Part shown: positions 56,310 to 64,000 of the stretch, one piece after another
How the letters are laid out: each line of letters begins with the position of its first letter
Numbering within the stretch: position 1 is the stretch's first letter
Source: Subtercola boreus
GTDB lineage: Bacteria > Actinomycetota > Actinomycetes > Actinomycetales > Microbacteriaceae
Direction: 5' to 3'
Assembly (NCBI RefSeq): GCF_006716115.1
Contig: NZ_VFOO01000001.1
Span: 2,976,001 to 3,040,000, forward strand
DNA: 64,000 bases
Made by a program: the position numbers and the translations under genes
The notes under the pieces: generated by a model
Told to the model about the DNA's origin: nothing
What the model saw: the letters and a program-made list of their open reading frames with translations, nothing else
Database searches by the model: none

Positions 56310-59300
56310 TCAGCCGATCCGCACAGCCGCGACGGGGCTGGCTCCGCCGAACCGCCGCGCCGCCACCGTCACCACCTGCGGCGCGAGGAACGGCAGCAGC
56401 TCGATGCGGCCCGCCCGTGTGACGTCTCCCGCGTAGACCGTCACGTCGGGCGAACCGCCGAGGGCTTCGGCCAGGGCGCGTGGATCGCCCCCGATCATCC
56501 GAATCCGGGACGCACCGTCGCCCACCTTCGCCGCCCGTTCGAGCCACGCCGCGTCGTTCTCGACGAAGACGCGCACCCGCCGCTCCTTCAACAGTGCGCG
56601 GAGCGGACGCGGCAACTTCAGTGCTGTGCTGAGGCCGAGGGATGCCCGGGCCCGCGTTCCCGCGGCGAGAACCCGCACGAGGGCATCGAACGGCTCACCC
56701 TCGGAGAGCCGCACCACGACGGGAACCGGGCGGTGGCGGAGCACTGTGCGCGTGCCGCCGGAGTCGGGCGCCTCGCCGAGGTCGGGTGCACCGCCGAGGT
56801 CGCGCGCCGCGAACACCGCGCCCCACGCCTCCTCGTCATTGAGCGCTGAGCGCCGCACCATGTCGAACTGCCGCCAGTCGAGCCCGGCTGTCGCCGATTC
56901 GATGAGCTCCCGCACTTTCGGGTCGAGAGCGCCGAGCGTCAGGTCGGTGCTCTCGGTTCCGGGTTCGGTGGTCCAGGTTCCGAGGCGGAAGAGGGCGCCG
57001 GTGCCGGCCGAGCTCTCGTCGCCAGATGCTCCGCTGCCCTGCGCAGCCGGGCCGACGGATGACCGCTTCCAACCGCCGACGGCATGCCGGCCGCTGGCAC
57101 CTCCCGCCAGGGCGCCGTTCACGAACAGGTTCCCCGCCTCGACGCCGGCGAGCCACGCCTCGACCTCGATCGGATCGAGAGAATGGAGCCCTGCGCTCCA
57201 CCCGAAGTCGCTGCTGTTCTGCAGCGCGAGCGCCTCGTCGAGCGTTGACGCCTGCATCACTCCGAGCACCGGCCCCGATGGCGCTCCGAGGTGGAACGGC
57301 GAGCCGGCCGTCACACCCGACCGCACGCCCGGCGACCACAGGAGTCCCTGATCGCCCGACTGCCTAGGTTCGACGATCCTATGGTCGTCGTCGTCGAGCT
57401 TCGTGAGGGCATCCGACACTCGCCCTTCGGCGGGGTGGATGAGCGGACCGACCTCGCTCGCCGCATCCCCCGCCGCCCCGACCTTCAGCGAGGTCACGGC
57501 GTCGACGAGCTGGCGCGTGAACCGGCTGGACTTCGCCGCCGACCCCACCAGGATGACCAGGCTCACCGCAGCGCGGCCCTGGCCGGCGCGACCGAAAGCG
57601 CTCGCCACGATGTCGGCGACGGCGAGGTCGAAATCCGCGCTCGGGGTCACGACGATGGCATTCCGGCCGACCGTGGAGGCGAGCAGCGGCAGGTCGGGGC
57701 GCCACGAGCGGAGGAGTTCCGCCGTCTCGTACGTGCCCGTGAGCACAACGCGATCGACGCGCGGGTCGGTGAGGAGCTGGCGCGTGAGGCCGACAGGGCG
57801 GGCGGGCTCGGGGGCGACCGAATGGGCGTCGTCGTGGTCGGTGGCGGCGTCGTCGGTGGTGGCGTCGTCTGCGTCGGCGTCGTCGTCGTCTGCGGCGGCG
57901 GCGTCTGCGGCGGCCGGGGCGGGGAGGGCGACGGCCGGGTCCGTCGCGAGGTCGGCCGCGGCATCCGGATGCCCGCCCTCGGCCGCGCGCTCGGCGAGGT
58001 CGACCAGCAGCAGCACCTCCCGTGGGATCCCCGCCTCCCAGAGCACCTCGCAGAACACCGCGGATGCTCGGCGAACCTCGGGCGGTGGCGAGAGCACGAC
58101 GGCCGCGCCCGCCGCGAGCGCGGAGAACACGCCTTCCGCCGCATCGGCGAGAGGCGTGGGTGCCGCCGGACGGACGACGATCAGGGCCGGCGGGACGAAG
58201 CGCGCCCCGTCCACCTGTTCGAGTCCGCTGGCGGCCGCCGCGAACCGAACCGCTCCGTCGACTGCCTCGCTGACCTCGGAATCACCCTCGCCGAGGATCG
58301 TGCCGACCTCGCTCGCCAACACCTCGACCAGGCGATCGCGGCCCGCTTCGAGCGCGAGGCCCGCGTGCCGGAGTGCTGCGGAACGCGTCTCAGCCGGTGC
58401 TGCGCCCCACTGCGCGCCCGCCACGGCGGCTCGCTCGAGGAGAGCGTCGAGCGTCGCCGGTGCGAAGATCCGGGCGGCGGCTATCGTCTCGCTGCCGAGC
58501 CGCGAGCCCTCGACACGCGCCAGGATCTCGCGGGCGCGATCGCGGTCAGCCGGCACCGCCGGGTCGAGCCCGCGCCGAGGAGCACGAGTCGAGGTGGCGT
58601 CGGATGCTGCGTCGGGCGCGACAGCAGCCAGCCCGTCGGCCCCAGCCAGCCCGTCGACAGCAGCCAGCCCGTCGGCCCCAGCCAGCCCGTCGTGCGCTGC
58701 CGACCCCGCAGCGCCATCCAGACCGCCACCTGCGTCGGGCCTGCCCGATTCGCCGAGCGAAGCGAGGAACCGGTCCCGCTCCCGCACGAACACCGGCTGG
58801 TCCGTGGCCGGGTCGAAGCCCTCCGCGAGGAGGTTCTCGTCCCGGGCGTCCTCACCGAGGCGCTTCACAAGATCGGCCGCGACGACCGGGAAGTCCCGGG
58901 GAGCCACGATCGGCGCAGTGATCACGAGCCCGCCGACCTCCCGGCGCACGGCAGCGGCCACGCCGGGCGACACCCCGAGCTGCAGTTCGACGGCCAGGCG
59001 ATCGGAGACCCCCCGCTGTGCGGCCAGAAGCCACGCGTATGCCGCATCGAACAGGTTCTGGCCCGCCACGACCACGCGCACGGACTCGGTGCGCTCCGGG
59101 GTCAGCGCGGCATCCACCAGCCCGAGGAGTCCGGGCCCCGCCACAATTCGCACCGTGAGCGGAGCTCCGCCGGCGTCGACGCGCACCCGCGCCCACTCCA
59201 TCAGTCGTTCCAGCGCGGCAGGCGCTTCGGGTGAGCCCGCTGGCAGCGTGATGCCGGCCTCCAGCGACAGCAACTGCGGTCGGGAGAGGATGCTCTGCAG

Positions 59301-60290
59301 CACGGCGATCGTCAGGTCGAGGTCTGTGGGCCTGCGCACATCGAGCGTGATCATCTTCGGCGCTGAGCCCGCCCCACCGCCGGCCAGCGCCAGCTCGTAG
59401 ACCGGCAGGAGCGCTTCGGCGACACGCTCGACCGCCTCTTCGAAGGCCCAGGGCGAGGGGGAGGCCGCGACATCCGGAACCGCGAACATGACGCGGTCGA
59501 CGTTGCCGCGCACCAGCAGCTCGCGGATGCCGTCCCGGCGGCTCGCCGCCCCCGCCCCGCCGAGCACGGGTTCGCCCAGCTGGGTCAGGTTCAGGCGGGA
59601 GCCGTCAGCGGTGAGACGTGCGATCGTCTCGGCCAGCCGCGACGGGGTCGCGTCGGCGACGAGGTGCCCGACCATCCGGCGCAGCACCCGTTTCGACGTC
59701 GGCACGACGGCCCAGGGCAGCGCCTCTCCGACGGTGCTTCCGACCCGGATGGCCGACCGCAGTCGCGCGGGGAACAACTCGGGTGTGAGCGCGCTGAGCC
59801 GCTCGAGGTTCCTCGCGGCGACCGCGTTGTCTTCGGGGCGCACGACGCCGTCGACGAACGCGGTCACGAAGGCAAGCCCGGCGGGTTCGCGCACGACGTG
59901 CAGAAGGCGCGTCGCCGCAGAATCGGGGCCGGAACCCGTCTCGCCCGCGGCCCCGCGTGCGGGCGCGTCGCCTGGAGTGTCACCGGGGGTGCTGCTCTCG
60001 TTCAGCCAGCGACGCACCAGTGCGACGGCACCGGCACCGAGGCCGTCAGCACTGGGGTCACCGGCACCAAGGTCACCGGCACCGGGGTCATCGGCCCCGA
60101 GGTCATTGACGCCGTCACGATCGTCGTCGGCGGCGAGGCCATCAGCTTCGAGGTCATCAGCCTTGAAGCCATCAGCACCGGGGTCATCAGAACCGAGGCC
60201 ATCCCGCCCGGCGGACCGGTCGCCCCGGGGGTCGCCGCCGACTCCCTCGTCCGTCTCGGCCGCGCGTTCCTCGGACTTCTGGTCGACCAT
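56310..60290 (-). CDS. PutA-like protein with degenerate active sites (putative pseudoenzyme)
   Basis: A 1326-residue protein collinear with actinobacterial PutA (proline dehydrogenase then glutamate-semialdehyde dehydrogenase). The barrel part (about 120-520) keeps framework text such as DLDLTIAVLQSILSRPQLLSLEAGI and RREVGGL but lacks the usual substrate/FAD Lys and Tyr positions and is shortened before ALTPERTESVRVVVAGQNLFD. In the aldehyde-dehydrogenase part (about 600-1150) the general-base Glu is Ser872 (LLASTVGRN), the nucleophile Cys is Arg906 (AGQGRAA) and the NAD-binding Glu is Ala1003 (GAPSGPV). The spacings (34 and 97) equal the canonical ones. Acidic low-complexity inserts occupy ~1-95, ~540-580 and ~770-810. 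The reading frame is uninterrupted. It sits beside arginine/ornithine genes and the Lrp regulator. Confidence 0.85.
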   Translation of the reverse strand: MVDQKSEERAAETDEGVGGDPRGDRSAGRDGLGSDDPGADGFKADDLEADGLAADDDRDGVNDLGADDPGAGDLGAGDPSADGLGAGAVALVRRWLNESSTPGDTPGDAPARGAAGETGSGPDSAATRLLHVVREPAGLAFVTAFVDGVVRPEDNAVAARNLERLSALTPELFPARLRSAIRVGSTVGEALPWAVVPTSKRVLRRMVGHLVADATPSRLAETIARLTADGSRLNLTQLGEPVLGGAGAASRRDGIRELLVRGNVDRVMFAVPDVAASPSPWAFEEAVERVAEALLPVYELALAGGGAGSAPKMITLDVRRPTDLDLTIAVLQSILSRPQLLSLEAGITLPAGSPEAPAALERLMEWARVRVDAGGAPLTVRIVAGPGLLGLVDAALTPERTESVRVVVAGQNLFDAAYAWLLAAQRGVSDRLAVELQLGVSPGVAAAVRREVGGLVITAPIVAPRDFPVVAADLVKRLGEDARDENLLAEGFDPATDQPVFVRERDRFLASLGESGRPDAGGGLDGAAGSAAHDGLAGADGLAAVDGLAGADGLAAVAPDAASDATSTRAPRRGLDPAVPADRDRAREILARVEGSRLGSETIAAARIFAPATLDALLERAAVAGAQWGAAPAETRSAALRHAGLALEAGRDRLVEVLASEVGTILGEGDSEVSEAVDGAVRFAAAASGLEQVDGARFVPPALIVVRPAAPTPLADAAEGVFSALAAGAAVVLSPPPEVRRASAVFCEVLWEAGIPREVLLLVDLAERAAEGGHPDAAADLATDPAVALPAPAAADAAAADDDDADADDATTDDAATDHDDAHSVAPEPARPVGLTRQLLTDPRVDRVVLTGTYETAELLRSWRPDLPLLASTVGRNAIVVTPSADFDLAVADIVASAFGRAGQGRAAVSLVILVGSAAKSSRFTRQLVDAVTSLKVGAAGDAASEVGPLIHPAEGRVSDALTKLDDDDHRIVEPRQSGDQGLLWSPGVRSGVTAGSPFHLGAPSGPVLGVMQASTLDEALALQNSSDFGWSAGLHSLDPIEVEAWLAGVEAGNLFVNGALAGGASGRHAVGGWKRSSVGPAAQGSGASGDESSAGTGALFRLGTWTTEPGTESTDLTLGALDPKVRELIESATAGLDWRQFDMVRRSALNDEEAWGAVFAARDLGGAPDLGEAPDSGGTRTVLRHRPVPVVVRLSEGEPFDALVRVLAAGTRARASLGLSTALKLPRPLRALLKERRVRVFVENDAAWLERAAKVGDGASRIRMIGGDPRALAEALGGSPDVTVYAGDVTRAGRIELLPFLAPQVVTVAARRFGGASPVAAVRIG
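58621..58692. repeat. 36-bp tandem duplication inside the PutA-like gene
   Basis: Two exact 36-bp copies (58621-58656 and 58657-58692) encode the DGLAGADGLAAV-type repeat of the interdomain insert. The reading frame is kept. Confidence 0.9.
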
Positions 60291-60353
60291 GTTCCGACCC
60301 TAACGCGGCGCGACAGGCGCGCACCGGGGGGACACGCCCTCGGCGCACGTCAG

Positions 60354-61382
60354 CTAGTGCCAGCGGTGATCCTGGATGGTGGCGCGCGGCCCGAACTTCG
60401 GTTTCGGAACCCCGCTGGCGAGGATCAGGCGCACCACGCGCTGCCGGTGCCCGCGCCACGGTTCCAGCAGTTCGAGCATCCCGTCGTCGTCGACCGGTTC
60501 GCCGATGAGAACCCAGCCGACGTGGGCGGCGAGGTGGAAGTCGCCGACGCTCACGGCATCCGGATGCCCGTGGGAGCGCTGGCTCGTCTCCGCGGCCGTC
60601 CACGCGCCGACGCCGTGCACGGTCTGCAGCTTCTCGAGCACGCCCTCGTGCGTGCGAGCGGGGCGCGCACTCACGCCCGCCGCCTCGCCGGCCAGCCCAC
60701 CGCGCTCCCCCGACACGTCGACTGCACCGGTGCCACCCGCACCCGCCCTCTGCGCCAACCGGTCGAGGCCCGCCGCCACCGCGGCCGCCGCCAGCACAGC
60801 GCGCGACCGGTTCGGGCCGACGCCGGCCCGGTGCCACTCCCACGACGGGATCAGTGCCCACTGCCGGGGGCTCGGCTGCACCCGCATCCCCTCCGGTGCA
60901 GGGCCCGGCGGGATTTCACCGTACTTGCCCACCAGATAGCGCCACGCGCGGCGGGCCTCGATCGTGGTGACCTTCTGCTCCAGGATGGTCGGCACGAGCG
61001 ACTCGAAGACAAGCGCCGTCGAGGTGAGCCAGAGTCCCGGATGCTGCCGCCGCACCTCAGCCAACGGCGGAACCCGCGACAGGTCGAGCCCGCTCCAGTC
61101 GTCGCCGGCTCCGAGGAGCTCGGGGAGAGCATCCAGAACCCACTCGGCCCCGGCGCCCCACGCGGTCGCGTGCACCTGCCCGTCGCCCGAACGCGTCTCG
61201 GCATGCAGGGTCGCGGTGCCCTCGGGCGTGCGGATGACTCGCCAGAACCCGTTCGGAGTGAACCGCATCGTCGGCTCCTGCTGGCCGCGCAGCAGCGGCC
61301 CGACCGTCTGGCGGAGGTTCACCGGGCGCGCGGGCGCGTACGCGCTGGTGAGGGGCCGGGGATCGGCGAGCAGAGCATCCAT
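60354..61382 (-). CDS. DNA-3-methyladenine glycosylase II (AlkA-like)
   Basis: A 342-residue helix-hairpin-helix base-excision glycosylase that would remove alkylated purines. The HhH motif GVGAWTAAETS is followed by VSVGDFHL, where the Asp is the catalytic residue. LEQKVTTIEARRAWRYLV and RVVRLILASG complete the core. A Gly/Ala-rich insert (about 212-245, GAGGTGAVDVSGERGG) lies before the HhH. The ATG at 61382 was chosen; the upstream open frame is low-complexity. It is 63 bp beyond the PutA-like start region on the same strand. Confidence 0.88.
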   Translation of the reverse strand: MDALLADPRPLTSAYAPARPVNLRQTVGPLLRGQQEPTMRFTPNGFWRVIRTPEGTATLHAETRSGDGQVHATAWGAGAEWVLDALPELLGAGDDWSGLDLSRVPPLAEVRRQHPGLWLTSTALVFESLVPTILEQKVTTIEARRAWRYLVGKYGEIPPGPAPEGMRVQPSPRQWALIPSWEWHRAGVGPNRSRAVLAAAAVAAGLDRLAQRAGAGGTGAVDVSGERGGLAGEAAGVSARPARTHEGVLEKLQTVHGVGAWTAAETSQRSHGHPDAVSVGDFHLAAHVGWVLIGEPVDDDGMLELLEPWRGHRQRVVRLILASGVPKPKFGPRATIQDHRWH

Positions 61383-61583
61383 CCTGCCCGCCACCCTAGT
61401 TCGCCCGCCCGACACTCGCACCCTGCGCGCACCAGACTCGCGCCCTACTCGCGCCCCGCTCGCACCCCCGCCCACGCCACGCCCCCAACCCGCCCACGCC
61501 CAAGGGACCCATAACGTCCCAACGCGACCGCCGCAGCGCGATCTGCGACCCTTCGCGTCTCGCAGCCACGTACGCGGCACCGC
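61383..61583. other. 201-bp intergenic region with a diverged family repeat
   Basis: No gene is seen. The left half is C-rich. At 61501-61553 the text AAGGGACCCATAACGTCCC ... GACCCTTCGCG has outer AAGGG/CCCTT and inner GGGAC/GTCCC pairing, a diverged relative of the palindrome at 36833. Confidence 0.5.
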
Positions 61584-62666
61584 TCACGCGGAGAGGGAGG
61601 CGACACGCGACGAGATGCGGGTGGATGCCGCAGCCGCGAGTTCCGCGAGGAGCACCGCCGTGGTGGCCCAGTCGATGCACGCGTCAGTGATGCTCTGGCC
61701 GAAGACGAGCGACGACGCATCCGCACCCGGCTCGAGCTTCTGCGACCCCGCAACGAGGAAGCTCTCCATCATGATCCCCGAGATCGCATCGCCCGCGAGA
61801 ACCTGCGCGGCGAGCTCGCGCACCACCGCTACCTGGCGCACGTGGTCCTTGCCGCTGTTGGCGTGGCTGGCGTCCACGATCACGCGGGGCGGCAACCCGG
61901 CCCGAGCGAGCAGCGCGGTCGCCGCCGCAACGGAAGCCGACGACGAGTTCGGGCCTCCGCGCCCACCCCGCAGGATGACGTGCCCCGCAGTGTTGCCCGT
62001 CGTCTCGACGGCGGCAGCCATCCCGAGCTCGTCGATGCCGAAGAAGACGTGCGGCTGCGCCGACGACACGCACCCGTCGACCGCCACCTGCACATCCCCG
62101 TCGGTGGCGTTCTTGAAACCGACCGGCATCGACAGGCCCGAGGCCAGCTGGCGGTGGATCTGGCTCTCCGTCGTGCGGGCTCCGATCGCGCCCCAGCTCA
62201 CCGCGTCCGCGATGTACTGCGGGCTGGTCGGCTCGAGGAACTCGCACCCCACGGGCAGCCCGAGGTCGAGGATGTCGCGGAGCAGCAACCGCGCAATGCG
62301 GAGCCCGTCCGCCACCCGGTGCGTTCCATCCAGGTACGGATCGTTGATGAGACCCTTCCATCCGCCCGTGGATCGAGGCTTCTCGAAGTACACCCGCATC
62401 ACGATCAGCATCGAGTCCGCGACGGAGGCGGCGATCGGGGCGAGCCGGCGCGCGTACTCGAGTGCGGCATCCGGATCGTGCACGGAGCACGGCCCGACCA
62501 CCACCAGCAGCCGCGGGTCCTCTCCACGCAGGATGGCTTCGATCTCGGCGCGCGACGACGACACGAGCCCGGACTGCGCCGGTGTGAGCGGCAGTTCGGT
62601 GCGGAGCGCCAGCGGTGTCGGCAGCGGAGAGAAGCGGGTGACGCGGAGGTCTTCGGTGGTGCTCAT
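61584..62666 (-). CDS. aroF: 3-deoxy-7-phosphoheptulonate (DAHP) synthase, class I
   Basis: Catalyses the first step of aromatic amino-acid synthesis from phosphoenolpyruvate and erythrose-4-phosphate. The 360-residue AroF/G/H-type enzyme has LLVVVGPCSVHD, MRVYFEKPRSTGGWKGLINDP, GCEFLEPTSPQYIADAVSWGAIGARTTESQ, GFKNATDGD, HVILRGG and VDASHANSGKD, so metal and PEP ligands are intact. Its upstream region encodes an aromatic-rich leader peptide and attenuator-like hairpins, implying control by aromatic amino-acid supply. Confidence 0.96.
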   Translation of the reverse strand: MSTTEDLRVTRFSPLPTPLALRTELPLTPAQSGLVSSSRAEIEAILRGEDPRLLVVVGPCSVHDPDAALEYARRLAPIAASVADSMLIVMRVYFEKPRSTGGWKGLINDPYLDGTHRVADGLRIARLLLRDILDLGLPVGCEFLEPTSPQYIADAVSWGAIGARTTESQIHRQLASGLSMPVGFKNATDGDVQVAVDGCVSSAQPHVFFGIDELGMAAAVETTGNTAGHVILRGGRGGPNSSSASVAAATALLARAGLPPRVIVDASHANSGKDHVRQVAVVRELAAQVLAGDAISGIMMESFLVAGSQKLEPGADASSLVFGQSITDACIDWATTAVLLAELAAAASTRISSRVASLSA

Positions 62667-62722
62667 GAAACGGTTCCGTTCCGGCGAGCGGCTTCCAGGC
62701 CTACCCGCCCGTTAAAGGCGAA

Positions 62723-62746
62723 AGGCAGAGACGGGTGTCTCTGCCT
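62723..62746 (-). terminator. Attenuator terminator hairpin upstream of aroF
   Basis: A perfect 10-bp stem AGGCAGAGAC / GTCTCTGCCT with a 4-nt loop lies between the leader peptide and aroF; TTTCGCCTTT follows on the transcribed (minus) strand. It lies 57 bp before the aroF ATG. Confidence 0.7.
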
Positions 62747-62750
62747 GGAT

Positions 62751-62799
62751 GGCTCTGGAGGATGGTGCGCGCGACTACAGCGTCAGCCCTCCCAGAGCC
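62751..62799 (-). promoter_or_regulatory. Alternative pairing of the aroF leader
   Basis: GGCTCTGG inside the leader-peptide coding region (minus strand, 62799-62792) pairs with CCAGAGCC (62758-62751) just before the terminator stem, and flanking GAGG/CCTC extends it. Ribosome stalling on the aromatic codons would disturb this pairing, the usual logic of attenuation. Confidence 0.55.
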
Positions 62800-62831
62800 A
62801 ACCCGAAATACGCATACCAACGACCGTGCAT
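62775..62831 (-). CDS. Aromatic-rich leader peptide of aroF
   Basis: An 18-residue open frame, MHGRWYAYFGLALGGLTL, with Trp-Tyr-x-Tyr-Phe at residues 5-9. TACAGT (62843-62838) lies 6 nt before the ATG, so the message may be leaderless and begin with this peptide. DAHP synthase genes of other actinobacteria (for example corynebacteria) are known to have aromatic leader peptides. An overlapping alternative in another frame, MRISGWLWEG (62815-62783), is Trp-rich but has no clear start signal. Confidence 0.65.
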   Translation of the reverse strand: MHGRWYAYFGLALGGLTL

Positions 62832-62863
62832 GCCACCACTGTACCCCGCCCGAGCGGCGTGCG

Positions 62864-62869
62864 TATGCT
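62864..62869 (+). promoter_or_regulatory. -10 box of the FAD oxidoreductase gene (leaderless)
   Basis: TATGCT ends 6 nt before the ATG at 62876. It faces the TACAGT box of the aroF leader (62838-62843) across only 20 bp, so the two divergent promoters overlap. Confidence 0.5.
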
Positions 62870-62875
62870 CAGCAG

Positions 62876-64000
62876 ATGAACGAGCATCCGGAACCCGCCG
62901 TCGGCGACGCCGCGGCTGACGCCAGCGCGATCGCCGCAGATGCCGTCGACGCGGCCGTCGACGTCGCGATCGTCGGCGGCGGCCACAACGGTCTCGTCGC
63001 CGCGGCCTACCTCGCCCGCGCGGGCCTGGCCGTCACCGTGCTCGAACGCCTGCCCGAGGTGGGCGGCGCGGCCGTTTCGGCGTCGCCGTTCGAGGGAGTG
63101 GATGCCCGGCTCTCCCGCTACTCGTACCTCGTGAGCCTGCTCCCCCGGAGGATCATCGACGACCTCGGCCTCGACATCACCCTGGTCAGGCGCCGTTTCT
63201 CGTCGTACACGCCCGTTCCGGGGTCGGATCGCGGCCTCCTCGTCGACACCGCCGACGTGGAGGCGACCACCGCCTCGTTCGCCGCGATCGGCGCGGCTCG
63301 GGACGCCGCCCTCTTCCTCGAGTTCTACGATCACTGCGCTGCCCTCGCCCGCGAACTCTGGCCCACGATGACCGAGCCGCTCCGCCGCCGCTCGGAGCTT
63401 CGGGCGCAGGTCGTCGACGCCGGCGCACCGCACGTCTGGGAGGCGATGGTCGAGCATCCGATCGGCGAACTCATCGAGGCGCACATCCAGAACGACACCG
63501 TGCGCGGGGTGATGCTGACCGACGCTCTGATCGGCACTTTCGCGCGCGCACACGACGCGGATCTCGCCCAGAACATCTGCTTCCTCTACCACCTCATCGG
63601 CGGCGGAACCGGCGACTGGGACGTGCCGGTCGGCGGCATGGGCGCGGTCACGGCGGCGCTCCACACGGCGGCTCTGGATGCCGGAGCCACCGTCGTGCGG
63701 AACGCCGAGGTCACCGCGCTGACGCCCGACGGCGTGGTGACGTACCGCGCCGCGGCGGCCCCCGCTGCGCCCGCGCCCGCTGGCGCGCCCGCGACCGCCA
63801 CCCTCGCCGCCGCCGCGGCTCCAGCCGGCCCGACCCGCACCCTCCGCGCCACCACCGTGCTCGCCAACGTCGCGCCCGCCGTGCTGACCCGCCTGCTCGC
63901 CGCGGCGACTACCCCCACTGCGCAGAGGTCCCCCGCCACCCCCGCCCCATTTGATCGATCGAAAGGACCCGAACTGCTCGAAAGGGGCGCCGATGGAGCA
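62876..64000 (+). CDS. FAD-dependent oxidoreductase, phytoene-desaturase/PYROXD2-like, 3' end cut by window
   Basis: 375 codons are visible. After an Ala/Asp-rich head the FAD-binding VAIVGGGHNGLVAAAYLARAG (about 31-51) and VLERLPEVGGAAVS define the NAD(P)/FAD amine-oxidase-like fold; GTGDWDVPVGGMGAVTAALHTAALDAGATVV is the conserved central motif. Two low-complexity inserts follow: an Ala/Pro tract (about 294-320) and a segment near 350-370 that contains, in frame, a 20-bp copy of the intergenic GAAAGGACNCNAACTGCTC motif (63961-63979), read as SKGPELLE. Substrate is unknown; retinoid- or carotenoid-like compounds are only one possibility. Confidence 0.85.
   Translation, partial: MNEHPEPAVGDAAADASAIAADAVDAAVDVAIVGGGHNGLVAAAYLARAGLAVTVLERLPEVGGAAVSASPFEGVDARLSRYSYLVSLLPRRIIDDLGLDITLVRRRFSSYTPVPGSDRGLLVDTADVEATTASFAAIGAARDAALFLEFYDHCAALARELWPTMTEPLRRRSELRAQVVDAGAPHVWEAMVEHPIGELIEAHIQNDTVRGVMLTDALIGTFARAHDADLAQNICFLYHLIGGGTGDWDVPVGGMGAVTAALHTAALDAGATVVRNAEVTALTPDGVVTYRAAAAPAAPAPAGAPATATLAAAAAPAGPTRTLRATTVLANVAPAVLTRLLAAATTPTAQRSPATPAPFDRSKGPELLERGADGA

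Noticed and set aside
57291-59400. Long plus-strand frames (over 600 codons) opposite the PutA-like gene
   Set aside because: Composition is Arg/Ala/Ser-rich without domains. The minus-strand frame carries clear PutA homology over its whole length.
56310-60290. Treating the PutA-like gene as a decayed pseudogene
   Set aside because: There is no stop or frameshift in 1326 codons, and framework motifs and spacing are kept. A maintained non-catalytic protein fits better.
62783-62815. MRISGWLWEG as the leader peptide of aroF
   Set aside because: The Trp-rich 10-residue frame is plausible but lacks a ribosome-binding site. The overlapping 18-residue frame begins at the predicted transcription start and is richer in aromatic codons. 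It is kept as an alternative only.

Overview
The window is high-GC DNA from an actinobacterium, most likely a member of the Microbacteriaceae. The support is the strong G/C third-position bias, frequent GTG starts, 1-4 nt start/stop overlaps inside operons, several apparently leaderless genes with a -10 box 6-7 nt before the start codon, and gene neighbourhoods typical of that family. The species cannot be named from the sequence. No rRNA, tRNA, transposase, phage gene or CRISPR array was recognised. The first and last genes are cut by the window edges.

Layout. 1-9.0 kb is mostly housekeeping: a secreted beta-propeller protein (partial), a Cof-type HAD phosphatase translationally coupled to serS, a diacylglycerol-kinase-like lipid kinase, pheA, a secreted protein and pgm. 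9.1-16.7 kb holds a VanY-type carboxypeptidase, an amidase lipoprotein, a DHA2 drug exporter, a solitary DNA methyltransferase, small GNAT and VOC proteins, a lipoate-protein ligase and an alpha/beta hydrolase. 16.7-20.2 kb is the conserved operon ATP-grasp / alpha-E / transglutaminase-like. 20.4-25.8 kb encodes three exported proteins, one with nine near-identical 110-residue repeats.

25.8-43.8 kb is a large L-rhamnose catabolic region. One divergent half has rhaEW (aldolase/lactaldehyde dehydrogenase) facing a DeoR regulator, rhamnulokinase, an ABC importer, an extra class II aldolase, a HAD protein, a second FGGY kinase and the mutarotase RhaM. A second half repeats the pathway as isomerase, rhaEW and kinase. 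Promoters and operators can be read at both control points. A ribokinase, small exported proteins and two glycosyltransferases follow. An lldR-lldD pair at 49.7-51.8 kb could oxidise the L-lactate made from rhamnose to pyruvate.

51.8-60.3 kb concerns peptide and arginine/ornithine/proline metabolism: a POT transporter, rocD, ddaH, a divergent Lrp-type regulator and a giant PutA-like protein. That PutA-like protein has lost all three key aldehyde-dehydrogenase residues at exactly the expected spacing and looks like a pseudoenzyme. 60.3-64 kb holds an AlkA-type glycosylase, DAHP synthase preceded by an aromatic-rich leader peptide and attenuator-like hairpins, and an FAD oxidoreductase (partial).

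Two cross-cutting signals stand out. One is a dispersed 20-bp motif (GAAAGGACGCTAACTGCTCC-like), often part of a palindrome, found between genes and once in frame inside a gene. The other is repeated expansion of low-complexity Ala/Gly/Asp/Ser/Thr tracts inside conserved enzymes.
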